Assembly (NCBI GenBank): GCA_034439975.1
Contig: JAWXBK010000041.1
Location: 1 to 64,000, forward strand
DNA: 64,000 nt
Reading direction: 5' to 3'
Source: JAWXBK01 sp034439975
Lineage (GTDB): Bacteria > Pseudomonadota > Alphaproteobacteria > Dongiales > Dongiaceae
The notes beneath the pieces were generated by a model that saw only the letters and a list, made by a program, of their open reading frames with translations, made no database searches and was not told the DNA's origin. Made by a program: the position numbers and the translations under genes. This document shows, piece by piece, positions 1-8,909 of this stretch (within the stretch, counting starts at the first letter, position 1; each line of letters opens with the position of its first letter).

Positions 1-23
1 TCAGCAAAGCGTTTCTTCGGCAT
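1..23 (-). CDS. IS3-family transposase OrfA, first codons only
   Basis: Only the first seven codons (MPKKRFA, then an incomplete D/E codon) are in the window; the rest lies beyond the left edge. This start resembles the N-terminus of IS3-family OrfA proteins, which begin MPKKRF followed by an acidic stretch and a helix-turn-helix. An AGGAG ribosome-binding site lies about eight bases upstream of the ATG. The 50-80 bases further upstream (up to about position 100) would be expected to hold the insertion-sequence end, but no terminal inverted repeat can be proved without the other end. The call rests on a very short peptide. Confidence 0.45.
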
Positions 24-101
24 TTGAGCACTCCTCTCTTCAAGGATTCGTGCCCGAATTTTCGCACTGCAATCGGATCAGTTTCGAGGGTCAAGACCAA
101 T

Positions 102-140
102 GGAACTTCCTGCTTCTCTTACTTTGATCTTATGCGAATC
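102..140 (+). repeat. 39-base dispersed repeat, copy A
   Basis: This copy matches the copy at 16178-16216 at 34 of 39 positions and, less well, the copy at 14567-14605. All three are in the same orientation and each lies just past the 3' end of a minus-strand gene. Copy A and the 14567 copy bracket the catabolic block. The right part contains TTATGCGAATC, or GTTATGCGGATC in other copies. It could be a recombination site, an insertion-sequence remnant or a small non-autonomous element. Confidence 0.6.
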
Positions 141-154
141 TTACTTAAGCACTC

Positions 155-1873
155 TTATGCTGCCTGATTGCTCAAGAGCTGTGACAATTTGAGCGCGACC
201 GCCATCGTCGTGATATTCGTCGTCGCCCGTACAATACGCGGCATCACCGATGCATCGACGACCCAAACCCCATCGATTTCGATTAACTTGCCGTGCGAAT
301 CCACCACCGACATCGGATCGCCGGCCGGACCCATTGCACATGTGCCGACGGGATGGAAGAATCCAGTAGCGTTTCTGCAGATCCATTCTTCGATCGCCTG
401 ATCGTTGCGCACGACGTCATCGGGATCGCGGCCGTCGGCCAGGACGAGACCGAACATCCGGTTCCGGATGCCGCTTCCCATGTCGAGCATTCGGACGGCG
501 CTCCAGGCCAAGAGACGGTTCATCATATGGTATCGATTGAGCCGCTGGACGAAGGGACTGTAGGAAGCAAGGAAACGCTTCCTGTATGTGCCTGCAACAT
601 CGGGCGATCCGGCGATCGACCAGAAACAACGAACTGCCTCGACCATGCGTTCCATGTCCCTCGGGTCATCGAAGAAGCGGAACGCAACGGCAGGTTCGAG
701 CCGTGGATCAGCGCTCCGCAGTCGCACCTCGCCCCTCGAAAGCGGCTTGTGAAGTGAAATCAGGATGTTACCCATCCGACGGCCGAGCGCGTGCCAGGAA
801 GATTTGGCCATGACGGAGGCATAGACATCGCCCCGCGGTGCCCAGGCTTGGGACGACGAGATCCGGAAGCCCAGATTGGCGTGCGCGCGGAGCGATGCCT
901 TCTGGCTGGCTTCTGGTTTCAGGTACGCCGCCACCGATACGGTGGGATGTTCCTGCAGATTCTGTCCGATGCCATGCCGATCCGACACGATATCGATCCC
1001 GAGATCGCGCAGGATTTCGCCACGACCGATGCCAGATCGCTGCAGGATCGCCGGCGAGTGAATGGCGCCGGCAGCAAGGACGACCGATCGTGTCCGCAGG
1101 GCGACGGGTTCAGTGCCGTCATCGACTTCCACGCCGATCGCGCGGCGCCCATCAAAAACGATTCTGTTCACATGAGCTTCGGTCGCGATCGTCAGATTGG
1201 GCCGACTTCGGACTTCGCGCGTCAGGAATCCCATAGCCGCCGACATGCGCTGGGTCGGAAGACTGCTCATCGGAACACGCGTATAGCCGTCGCGGAAATC
1301 CGCATTCATGTCGTCGATGAACGGCAAGCCGCGGGTTGCCGCATTCTGTGCGATGGCCTTGCAGAATTCGGGCCAGTCCGCGGTCGCATGGCGACGGATC
1401 GGAATGGGGCCATCACGCCCGTGCTGGTCGCCCGTGAAATCCTGGTCCGCCTCGATCGCCATGAAGTACGGCAGAATGTCGTCCCACGCCCAGCCTTCGA
1501 GCCCCAGAGAGGTCCACTCGGCGAAATCTTCCGGCAGAGCGCGAATAGCGACCATGGAATTGACGCTCGACCCGCCGCCCATGATCCGGGCCTGTTCGTA
1601 GAATGACGGATTGCGATCCGTCGCAAACCGGTCGCTGATCCACGAGACCTGCAGCCCCGGCCAGAAATTCTGGTCCTGCATCGCCCGCGCGTAATAGGGA
1701 TCGCGAATGCCGTCGGGTTCGCGACCGGGCGGCGTATCGCGGCCGGCCTCGAGCACGAGGACGCTGCGGTTCGGCGCTGCCGACAGCGTTGCGGCCGCAA
1801 CGCAACCTGCCGATCCGCTGCCGATAATGACGACGTCCCAGATTTTCTGACACACCGACCGGTCGAGAGGCAT
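155..1873 (-). CDS. GMC family FAD oxidoreductase (choline dehydrogenase-like)
   Basis: This is a 572-residue flavoprotein of the glucose-methanol-choline family, expected to oxidise an alcohol to an aldehyde in the cytoplasm. The N-terminal dinucleotide-binding motif GSGSAG is at residues 18-23, the GMC signature GGGSSVNSM at 99-107, and the active-site His and Asn pair sits at about H507 (FFHPVGTCAMG) and N553 (TTNITT). The length is normal for the family. It is the last gene of the seven-gene minus-strand operon that begins with the M19 dipeptidase at 8626. With the aldehyde dehydrogenase of the same operon it could carry an alcohol to an acid. The substrate is unknown; similarity to choline dehydrogenase is at family level only. 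A short AGGT ribosome-binding site precedes the start. Confidence 0.88.
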   Translation of the reverse strand: MPLDRSVCQKIWDVVIIGSGSAGCVAAATLSAAPNRSVLVLEAGRDTPPGREPDGIRDPYYARAMQDQNFWPGLQVSWISDRFATDRNPSFYEQARIMGGGSSVNSMVAIRALPEDFAEWTSLGLEGWAWDDILPYFMAIEADQDFTGDQHGRDGPIPIRRHATADWPEFCKAIAQNAATRGLPFIDDMNADFRDGYTRVPMSSLPTQRMSAAMGFLTREVRSRPNLTIATEAHVNRIVFDGRRAIGVEVDDGTEPVALRTRSVVLAAGAIHSPAILQRSGIGRGEILRDLGIDIVSDRHGIGQNLQEHPTVSVAAYLKPEASQKASLRAHANLGFRISSSQAWAPRGDVYASVMAKSSWHALGRRMGNILISLHKPLSRGEVRLRSADPRLEPAVAFRFFDDPRDMERMVEAVRCFWSIAGSPDVAGTYRKRFLASYSPFVQRLNRYHMMNRLLAWSAVRMLDMGSGIRNRMFGLVLADGRDPDDVVRNDQAIEEWICRNATGFFHPVGTCAMGPAGDPMSVVDSHGKLIEIDGVWVVDASVMPRIVRATTNITTMAVALKLSQLLSNQAA

Positions 1874-1924
1874 AAAAAGCTTACCTATATGTTGGCGGAT
1901 CGGGCTCCAGAGAACATCCGCTCG

Positions 1925-2911
1925 CTAGTATCCCAGATCCGGATCCACGACATTCCGGAGCGGCTCGCCCGCAAGCCAGCGATCGAGATTGTCGCAGAAG
2001 ATATCGGCCGTAATGGATTCCCAGCCCTCGAAAAAGCCGGCGACATGCGGTGTCACGATAACATTCTCCATATCCCAGAACGGGCTGTCGGCCGGCAGCG
2101 GCTCGGTCTCGAACACATCCAGGAAAGCACCGCGCACTTGGCCGCTGCGCAGTGCATCGAGCAAGGCTGCTTCGCGAACGACGCCGCCCCGGGACAAGTC
2201 GACCAGGAGCGCGCCGGGTTTCAGCCGTGCAAAGGCCGCTTCGTTCAGAAGGCCGGCCGTCTCATCGGTTCGCGGCACGATGACGATCACATAATCCGCC
2301 AGCGCGAGCGCATCGCCCAGGCGATCGACCCCATAGATTTCGTCGATTCCTGCAACAGGTTCCGGACGTGAACGAACGCCGATCACCTGCAAACCGACGG
2401 CGCTTGCGAGTTGTGCGATGGTGCTGCCGATGCGGCCGAGGCCGATGACGACGGCGGTACCGCCGGCCGTCATCCGGATCGTGCCGCGGCGCCATTCATG
2501 CTGCATCTGCTGCCGGAAGTAGCGTGGAAAATAATGGTTCAGCGCATAGATGGCACCGATCGCAAATTCGGCCATGGCCGTCCGTGGCGCACCGGCCGAG
2601 TTCGTCACCGTGATACGAGTGCTGTCCCACGGGCGGAAATGGTCGACGCCGGTTCCCCCCGATTGAATCCAGCGCACGCTGCTGCTTTCCGCGACAGCGT
2701 GCCCGGGATAAGGGGTCTGCTCGAACTTATGCGTGAGGACGATTTCGGGGCGCACCGCTGCCAGAGAATCGGCAATTGCCGCATAGGTCCGGCAAACCGC
2801 GATCTCCGCCGATGGAACGTGAACCCTGATCCGGTCGACGAAATAATCAGCCCGATCCGAGTGGACGAGGATCTTTGGATTCCCGCGCTGATCTGTCGAG
2901 GCGTTGCGCAT
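1925..2911 (-). CDS. D-isomer-specific 2-hydroxyacid dehydrogenase
   Basis: This 328-residue NAD(P)-dependent dehydrogenase interconverts a 2-oxoacid and a D-2-hydroxyacid. The Rossmann motif GLGRIG is at residues 157-162. The catalytic set of the family is visible: Arg241 in LSRGG, the acidic residue near 268-270 in FETEP, and His289 in TPHVAG. The length is normal. It starts only three bases after the amidohydrolase stop codon and is followed by the GMC oxidoreductase, so all three are surely cotranscribed. Glyoxylate/hydroxypyruvate reductase is one possible specificity, but the sequence does not fix it. Confidence 0.88.
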   Translation of the reverse strand: MRNASTDQRGNPKILVHSDRADYFVDRIRVHVPSAEIAVCRTYAAIADSLAAVRPEIVLTHKFEQTPYPGHAVAESSSVRWIQSGGTGVDHFRPWDSTRITVTNSAGAPRTAMAEFAIGAIYALNHYFPRYFRQQMQHEWRRGTIRMTAGGTAVVIGLGRIGSTIAQLASAVGLQVIGVRSRPEPVAGIDEIYGVDRLGDALALADYVIVIVPRTDETAGLLNEAAFARLKPGALLVDLSRGGVVREAALLDALRSGQVRGAFLDVFETEPLPADSPFWDMENVIVTPHVAGFFEGWESITADIFCDNLDRWLAGEPLRNVVDPDLGY

Positions 2912-2913
2912 CG

Positions 2914-3765
2914 TCAGATCGCAGCCAGCGGATCCCGACCCCAGACCAGGTCGAACGGGCGGTTGAAAATGATGTCTTCGATGACGGTATCAGAAATTCT
3001 GGGCATTCCTTGGTACTCGGCCGCCACGTTCCGCAGCGACGCAAGAGCTTCCGTCGTCGTCTGAACGGGGAAGTCGGACCCGAACAGGACCTGATCCATC
3101 ACGCCGTAATCCTTGGCACGAAGCAGGGCGTCGTACATTTCCCAGGAGCGATAGACGACCGCCGACACGTCGGTAAATATCTGCTTGTGCTTACGCAGGA
3201 TGTGAACCGTCTCGTTCGCCCAGGGCTTGCCGAAATGAGCGAGGATCATCCGCATATCGGGAAAGGCGCGTGCAATCTTGTCGATCAGATACGGCCGCCC
3301 GTATTCGAGGATCGACTGCGCGGGGAAGGCACTCGCCTGATGCCAGAGGATGGGAATCCGGAGATCGTTGGCAATCTCGTATAGCTGCCAGGCCTCGTTC
3401 GACCAGGGATCGAAGCCCTGATAGGTCGGGCCGAGTTTCAGGCCGTGCAGGCCGAGCGTTTTGATCGCCCGCTCCAGCTCGTCCGGCGCACCGGGATCCA
3501 TCGGATCGACGCAGGCAAACCCAACGGCTCTGTCCGGGAAGCGCGAAACATAGTCGGCGACAAAATCGTTGGGCACGTCGACGCCAAGCCGCGGCCACCT
3601 GATTGCAACAACGCCGAACCGATCCGCCACACCGGCCACGTCCCGCTCATGTCGTTGCGGCGATGCGTCCGTCTTGCGGCCGCCGCTACGAACATTCATA
3701 TCGCGGCGATGTTCCTCGGTAAGATGCTCGTCCAGCCAGAGATTCGTATGCCAGTCGATCAGCAT
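2914..3765 (-). CDS. Amidohydrolase-family metal-dependent hydrolase
   Basis: This 283-residue protein belongs to the Amidohydro_2 group of TIM-barrel hydrolases and decarboxylases. An N-terminal metal-site region (DWHTNLWLDEH) is seen, with the motif FGSDFP near residue 230 where the family has its last metal-binding aspartate. Related enzymes hydrolyse C-N or lactone bonds or decarboxylate aromatic acids; the substrate here cannot be read from the sequence. It lies 30 bases downstream of the PYROXD2-like flavoprotein and directly upstream of the 2-hydroxyacid dehydrogenase in the same operon. The length is typical for the group. Confidence 0.82.
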   Translation of the reverse strand: MLIDWHTNLWLDEHLTEEHRRDMNVRSGGRKTDASPQRHERDVAGVADRFGVVAIRWPRLGVDVPNDFVADYVSRFPDRAVGFACVDPMDPGAPDELERAIKTLGLHGLKLGPTYQGFDPWSNEAWQLYEIANDLRIPILWHQASAFPAQSILEYGRPYLIDKIARAFPDMRMILAHFGKPWANETVHILRKHKQIFTDVSAVVYRSWEMYDALLRAKDYGVMDQVLFGSDFPVQTTTEALASLRNVAAEYQGMPRISDTVIEDIIFNRPFDLVWGRDPLAAI

Positions 3766-3795
3766 GACGTCACCTGTCGGTGTCTGTGGATGCGC

Positions 3796-5451
3796 CTAGG
3801 CGAGATGGGACTTTTTTTGCCCGACAATGCCGGGCCGCCCGGAAAAATCGAGCCTGTCGATGCCCGTCGCCAGGTCGCGGAGGACTTGGTGCGCCGCATT
3901 GTGTCCCGGGATGCCGGAGACGTTTCCACCCGGCCAGGTGCCGACGCTGCAGAGATAGACGCCTCTGACCGGTGTCCGGTAATCGGACCAGCCCGGGACA
4001 GGACGGAGTGAAAAATAGTTCTGAGGCAGTATGTCGCCGTGCGTGATATTGCCTTCGTATGTACCAAACTCATCCTCGATGTCGCATGGACTCCAGAATT
4101 TGGCGTCGACAAGGATGTCTTTCAGATTGGGAATATACTCGGCCAGCGTATCGATAATGCGTTGCCCGTAGCGATCGCGCTCTGTCTTCCAGTCGCCTTC
4201 GGCCAGCCTGTACGGTGCGTGAAACACGCTGAGGGTCATGATGTTCTTGCCTTCGGGCGCCAGCGACGGGTCGGCAACCGATGGGGTGAGACCCCAGATG
4301 ATCGGCCCGCGGGACGGCCGCCCGAACTTCATGTCGTCATAGGCATCCTCGAGATATTTGAGCGACGGTGAGATCCGGAACTGACATTCGGCGAATTTCT
4401 GGACTTCGGATTCGGATGTCGCGGCAGCAAAGCGCGGCACGCCATCCAGAGCGAGCCCTACCTTGAACGCATTCCCCTCGACCTTCAGCTGCTCGACCTT
4501 AGTTCGAAAATCCGATTCGAGACTGTCCGCGGGCAGGAATTGCAGCAGCGTATACTTCGGCGCCAGGTTGGAGATGACGATCGGTGCGAGGATTTCCTCG
4601 CCCGATTCGAGCACGACACCCCTCGCCTTCCCATTCCGGACCAGGATTTCGGCGACCGGCGCGTTTGTCCGGACCGTGGCGCCGTTGGCCTCAATGGAGC
4701 TACGCATGGCTTCCACGATGGCACCCATCCCGCCCATGGGCAGACCGGTGGACCCGCGCAGAACCTGCCGGCGCGGGTCGTTCATGGCGAGCTCTTCGGA
4801 TGAAGCCAACGACAGCGGCCGATGGAGGAGCAGGCACGCTGAACCGGGCGTCCACGGACCAACCCGATTGCTCAGGATCGAGACCATGGCAATGACGGCC
4901 TTCAGGGCGTCGGACTCGAGATAATCGTCGAGAAAGTCGCGGATGCTTCCGAAGAAGAGCTTCGAGAACGCCTCCTCGTCTTCCGGCGTCTTAAGACGCG
5001 CGGCTACCTCGGCCAGCGTCGGGGGCGGCGCGAAGAGCGAGATTCCGAGACGGCGCGCGAATGCTTCGACATAGTCGAATATCTCGTAATAGCGCTCCGC
5101 GTCCCGATGCGAGAATTTCTTCAGCTCGTCGACCACGCGCGAGCGCTCGCGCCAGGCGACGAACGCCCGGCCGTCCGGAAATGGCATGACCATCGACGGA
5201 TCGGGATGATGGAACTTCAGGCCATAATGCTCGAGTTCCATGTCCGCGATGATCTTAGGCTCAAGCGAACCGGGCGAGTTCGTGATCGCGGCCGTATAGC
5301 CTGGAAAATATTCGATGACACCGCACGGGCCGCCGACGCGCTCGCGGCGCTCCAGTACAAGAACATTACGGCGGGCGCGTGCCAGATAGCCGGCGGCGAC
5401 GAGACCATTGTGACCGGCGCCGATGACGATGGCGTCGTATTGTGCGGCCAT
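3796..5451 (-). CDS. PYROXD2/phytoene desaturase-like FAD oxidoreductase
   Basis: This 551-residue flavoprotein has an N-terminal FAD motif IGAGHNG at residues 10-16 and a C-terminal FAD-binding region (GTWPGGNVSGIPGHNAA). This architecture is typical of the PYROXD2 branch of the phytoene-desaturase/amine-oxidase superfamily. Such proteins are common in catabolic islands but mostly lack assigned substrates. No carotenoid genes are nearby, so a role in carotenoid synthesis is unlikely; oxidation of an island metabolite is inferred. A GGAGG ribosome-binding site precedes the start. It lies between the glutathione transferase and the amidohydrolase in the operon. Confidence 0.85.
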   Translation of the reverse strand: MAAQYDAIVIGAGHNGLVAAGYLARARRNVLVLERRERVGGPCGVIEYFPGYTAAITNSPGSLEPKIIADMELEHYGLKFHHPDPSMVMPFPDGRAFVAWRERSRVVDELKKFSHRDAERYYEIFDYVEAFARRLGISLFAPPPTLAEVAARLKTPEDEEAFSKLFFGSIRDFLDDYLESDALKAVIAMVSILSNRVGPWTPGSACLLLHRPLSLASSEELAMNDPRRQVLRGSTGLPMGGMGAIVEAMRSSIEANGATVRTNAPVAEILVRNGKARGVVLESGEEILAPIVISNLAPKYTLLQFLPADSLESDFRTKVEQLKVEGNAFKVGLALDGVPRFAAATSESEVQKFAECQFRISPSLKYLEDAYDDMKFGRPSRGPIIWGLTPSVADPSLAPEGKNIMTLSVFHAPYRLAEGDWKTERDRYGQRIIDTLAEYIPNLKDILVDAKFWSPCDIEDEFGTYEGNITHGDILPQNYFSLRPVPGWSDYRTPVRGVYLCSVGTWPGGNVSGIPGHNAAHQVLRDLATGIDRLDFSGRPGIVGQKKSHLA

Positions 5452-5478
5452 GATCGTGTCGCCCTCCAGATTCCGTCG

Positions 5479-6084
5479 TCAGGATACGGGTGCGCTATCG
5501 CGAAATGACGGGCGCTGCGACAGCCTGTCGAACCAAGCGCTCAGCGACGGGCGGCCATCCCACCAGCGATCGTCGCCAAACCGCGCATCCCAGTAGCCCA
5601 GCGCGCAGCCGATGGCGATGCTCCCCAGATCCGGTTCGCTGTTCAGGCGTCCGGCCTCCTTCTCGAGCGCGTCGGCTGCGCGGAGCATGACGGCCTTCTG
5701 ATGCGCGATCCAATCGGGCCATTGCAGTTCTTTGGGCCGCCGACGCACTTCAAGCGCGCGCTGCACGGCCGCATCGATCAGCCCGTCGCCGAGCGCCTGT
5801 CGACGCAACACCGGCCAGCGCTTTGCAGGATCCAGCGGCAGAAAATCCGATCCGCCATAGGTCGCAGCCAGGTACTCGCAGATGACCGGCGAATCATAGA
5901 GGGCCTCGCCGCTATCGCTAAGCAGGGTCGGAATTCTGCCAAGTGGGTTGCTCGCCTGCACGGGCGAGTCGGCGCCCCACACATCGGTCGGCTTTTTCTC
6001 CACGAGATGCCCGATCCCGAGCTCGATCACCGCGACAATGACTTTTCGGACATACGGTGAGTTGGGCGAATAAAAAAGAATCAT
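5479..6084 (-). CDS. Glutathione S-transferase family protein
   Basis: The 201-residue product has an N-terminal thioredoxin-like glutathione-binding domain (MILFYSPNSPYVRKV; later GRIPTLL and a VICEYL segment) and an all-helical C-terminal domain. The start at 6084 is preferred because a GGGGAG ribosome-binding site precedes it; an upstream ATG at 6108 would overlap the aldehyde dehydrogenase gene by four bases. The protein may conjugate, isomerise or dehalogenate an intermediate of the pathway. The reaction is not deducible. A second, unrelated glutathione transferase gene is at 60603. Confidence 0.88.
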   Translation of the reverse strand: MILFYSPNSPYVRKVIVAVIELGIGHLVEKKPTDVWGADSPVQASNPLGRIPTLLSDSGEALYDSPVICEYLAATYGGSDFLPLDPAKRWPVLRRQALGDGLIDAAVQRALEVRRRPKELQWPDWIAHQKAVMLRAADALEKEAGRLNSEPDLGSIAIGCALGYWDARFGDDRWWDGRPSLSAWFDRLSQRPSFRDSAPVS

Positions 6085-6104
6085 TAAGGGCGCTCCCCGT
6101 TCGG

Positions 6105-7553
6105 TCACGTATCCAGCGAATAGGCGATGCGTGTTTCGGTGTAGAATTCGCGCGCATAGGTTCCCTGCTCGCGCGGCCCATAGCTCGATCGCTTCTGACC
6201 GCCGAACGGTACATGGAAGTCGAGACCCACGGTGGGCAGGTTGACCGTCGCAACGCCGGCCTGGATGTGACGCCGAAAATGCTGCGCCTTCTTCTCTGAT
6301 GTCGTGATTATTCCGGCCGTAAGCCCGAAGGGCGAATCGTTGGCGATCGCCAGAGCCTCGTCATAATCGGCGGCGGCGATCACGCTTGCGACCGGGCCAA
6401 AAATCTCTTCCTGGTTGATCCGCATGCGGTTGTCGGTTTCGATGAACAGCGCCGGCTCGAGATAATGGCCATCGCAACGCGCCTTGACCGGGCGTCCACC
6501 GCGCAGGAGGCGCGCGCCTTCCGCCTTGCCGATATCGATATATTCGAGGCTTCGCTCCATCTGTCGGCGGTTCACGAGCGGCCCGATGATCGTGTCGTCG
6601 TCAAGGGCGTGCCCGACGCGCAGCTGATCCATGCGCTGCCCGAGACCGGCAACGAATCGATCGTGAATACCTTTCGTGACGATCAGGCGGCTTGAGGCGG
6701 TGCATCGCTGCCCCGTTGCATAGAAAGCGCCCTGCGCCGCGCATTCGACTGCACGGTCGAGATCGGCGTCGTCGAGAACGACCAGCGGGTTCTTGCCGCC
6801 CATTTCGAGTTGCAGCTTGGCCATATGGCGGATGCCCGCTTGCGCCACCCGTTCCCCCGTCGCCATCGAACCGGTGAAGCTGATGGCATCCACGCCTTCA
6901 TGCGCTGCGAGGGCGGCACCGATATCGGGACCGTGCCCCAGAACGACATTGGCGACGCCGGGAGGCAGACCGCACTCCGCAAGAACACGCGCGAATGCGA
7001 CCGAGCTTGCCGGTACCAGTTCCGACGGCTTGTAGACGACGCAGTTTCCATAGGCCAATGCCGGTGCGATCTTCCAGCCGGGAAGAGCCACCGGAAAGTT
7101 CCACGGCGCGATGATCGCGACCACACCGACAGGCTCGCGTGTGATGTCGATTGTGATGTCCGGCCGGATCGACTGGGCGCTTTCCTCGAACTGCCGCAAG
7201 CATTCGCCCGCGTAATAGTGGAACAGTTCCGCCGCGCGCTGGGCTTCGCCGAGTCCCTCCCGCAGCGGCTTACCTTCTTCCCTCGATATCAGCCGACCGA
7301 GGGAATCGGCCTGCGCCGCCAGCGCGTCGCCGATCCGGCGCAGGATGCGTTCACGCTCGCGAAACGGCGTCGCCGACCAGGCGGGAAGAGCAGCGCGCGC
7401 CGCGCGCACCGCATCATCCACCTGATCCGGACTCGCTGCGCCAAACCGGCCGACGATATCCGACAGATCGGACGGGTTCCGGCTTTCCAACGGTTCGGCG
7501 CCGACGAACCAGTGGCCGCCAATCAGGTTGCCGTCTGCGACCGATCCCGTCAT
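6105..7553 (-). CDS. NAD(P)-dependent aldehyde dehydrogenase
   Basis: This 482-residue aldehyde dehydrogenase superfamily enzyme oxidises an aldehyde to the acid. The catalytic cysteine is C284 in GQRCTAS, the general base is E250 in LQLEMGGKNP, and the oxyanion-hole asparagine is N152 in PWNFP. The length is typical. It starts 11 bases after the M19 peptidase gene, so both belong to one operon. Together with the GMC oxidoreductase at the end of the operon it forms an alcohol-aldehyde-acid pair, as in betaine or other amino-alcohol oxidation. The true aldehyde is unknown. Confidence 0.9.
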   Translation of the reverse strand: MTGSVADGNLIGGHWFVGAEPLESRNPSDLSDIVGRFGAASPDQVDDAVRAARAALPAWSATPFRERERILRRIGDALAAQADSLGRLISREEGKPLREGLGEAQRAAELFHYYAGECLRQFEESAQSIRPDITIDITREPVGVVAIIAPWNFPVALPGWKIAPALAYGNCVVYKPSELVPASSVAFARVLAECGLPPGVANVVLGHGPDIGAALAAHEGVDAISFTGSMATGERVAQAGIRHMAKLQLEMGGKNPLVVLDDADLDRAVECAAQGAFYATGQRCTASSRLIVTKGIHDRFVAGLGQRMDQLRVGHALDDDTIIGPLVNRRQMERSLEYIDIGKAEGARLLRGGRPVKARCDGHYLEPALFIETDNRMRINQEEIFGPVASVIAAADYDEALAIANDSPFGLTAGIITTSEKKAQHFRRHIQAGVATVNLPTVGLDFHVPFGGQKRSSYGPREQGTYAREFYTETRIAYSLDT

Positions 7554-7564
7554 TACGATGGGCC

Positions 7565-8626
7565 TCAGCTACTCGCGGCGACGCGAAGCTCGGCTTTGGT
7601 CTTCGCCGCGCCCTGTTGCGGCCCGAAGCCCTCCTCGAAGAAGCGCAACCAGTTGCCACCCATTAGCCCGGCCACCTCATCCTGGCTGAAGCCGACCTTC
7701 AGGAGGCCTTCCGTAAGATTCGGGAAGTCCACCGGCGTGCGGAACCAGTCGGGCCATTGCGGCCAGGATCGGCTAGTCTTGGAGCCTTCGCCGAAATCGA
7801 CGCCCTTCTTCCAGCGACCGCTTCGAATCCAGTCAAGGTCCGCATCGACCCATTTGCGGGACTGGTCGGTGCCGAAGCCGAGACGTTCCGCGCCGACCAT
7901 TTCGGCCGTCTCGGCCACCATCGTGCAGAATTTTTCGCGCGACGTTTCGCGTCCGCCGATATGCAGCGGGTAGACGCTGAATCCGAGCATACCGCCGGCG
8001 CCGGTCACTGCCTTTATAAGATCGTCAGTCTTGTTCCGGATTCCGGGGTGGAACGTTTTAGGGTTGGCGTGCGTGATCGCGATGGGCCTCTCGGAGATAT
8101 CGAGCGCTTCAAATCCGGTTCGCTCGCCGCAATGCGAGATGTCGACGATCATTCCCACCCGGTTCATCTCGCGGATAACTTCGCGGCCAAAGCGCGGAAT
8201 ACCGCTGTCGTTCTTCTCGTAACAGGAGCTCCCGATCAGGCTCTGATTGTTGTAGGTGAGCTGCATGATGCGGACGCCGAGCTCGTGGAAAACCTGGACC
8301 AGGCCCACATCGTCTTCGATCGGAGACGAGTTCTGAAATCCGAAGATGACGGCAGTCCTTCCCGTCTCTTTAGCGTGCCGGATATCGTTCGCATCGCGGG
8401 CGGGGCAAACGAGATCGCCGTGGTCTTCGAAAAGCCGATGCCACGCAGCGATGTTCTGCAGCGTTTCCCGGCAGTTTTCCCAGACGGCAATCGTCACGTG
8501 AATGGCGGTCACCCCGCCGGACCGGAGCTCTTCGAGCAGTTCCCGATCCCAGTTGCTATGCTCAAGCGCGTCGACGACCATCAACTGCTCGTGGAAGTTG
8601 CGCGCATTCGGTGACGTCCGATTCAT
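7565..8626 (-). CDS. M19 membrane-dipeptidase-like metallohydrolase
   Basis: This 353-residue protein belongs to the renal dipeptidase (M19) family of binuclear zinc hydrolases, part of the amidohydrolase superfamily. Diagnostic stretches are the segment around VDISHCGERTG and the following PIAITHANP, where the family has metal-binding histidines, and the late GFGTDQS acidic site. The start at 8626 follows a GAGGAG ribosome-binding site; an ATG at 8686 also opens the frame but lacks such a site. It is the first gene of the seven-gene operon, read divergently from the LysR gene. Bacterial relatives cleave dipeptides or N-acyl amino acids. No signal peptide is seen. Confidence 0.85.
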   Translation of the reverse strand: MNRTSPNARNFHEQLMVVDALEHSNWDRELLEELRSGGVTAIHVTIAVWENCRETLQNIAAWHRLFEDHGDLVCPARDANDIRHAKETGRTAVIFGFQNSSPIEDDVGLVQVFHELGVRIMQLTYNNQSLIGSSCYEKNDSGIPRFGREVIREMNRVGMIVDISHCGERTGFEALDISERPIAITHANPKTFHPGIRNKTDDLIKAVTGAGGMLGFSVYPLHIGGRETSREKFCTMVAETAEMVGAERLGFGTDQSRKWVDADLDWIRSGRWKKGVDFGEGSKTSRSWPQWPDWFRTPVDFPNLTEGLLKVGFSQDEVAGLMGGNWLRFFEEGFGPQQGAAKTKAELRVAASS

Positions 8627-8822
8627 GTGGCTCCTCACAAGACATCCAACTTTATGAGCCTCGATGGCTCCCGGTCCGGATGGCAAACCGCTAGTCCGGC
8701 CTGTCGCATTCCGGCTTTTCCGCTCTGGGTTCGTCGTTGCCCACGCGCCATGTCGCCGGGCAACGTATTGAAGGAGAACGACCTTCCGAGCCGAGGATAG
8801 GAGGCTTGTTGAGAAATCCGCA

Positions 8823-8843
8823 AATCAGAAATATAATCTGATT
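8823..8843. promoter_or_regulatory. Inverted repeat, probable LysR operator
   Basis: AATCAGA and TCTGATT form a perfect 7-base inverted repeat around a 7-base AT spacer. It lies in the divergent region between the LysR gene (start 8910) and the M19-led operon (start 8626), where LysR proteins usually bind. The half-site TCAGAAATAT recurs at 11194 and 14500. Confidence 0.65.
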
Positions 8844-8909
8844 AATTAGGTTTCCTTATTTTAAATTGCCGGCGTTGCCGGCCGTGTTACGGCGAAAGGA
8901 CCATGCGAT

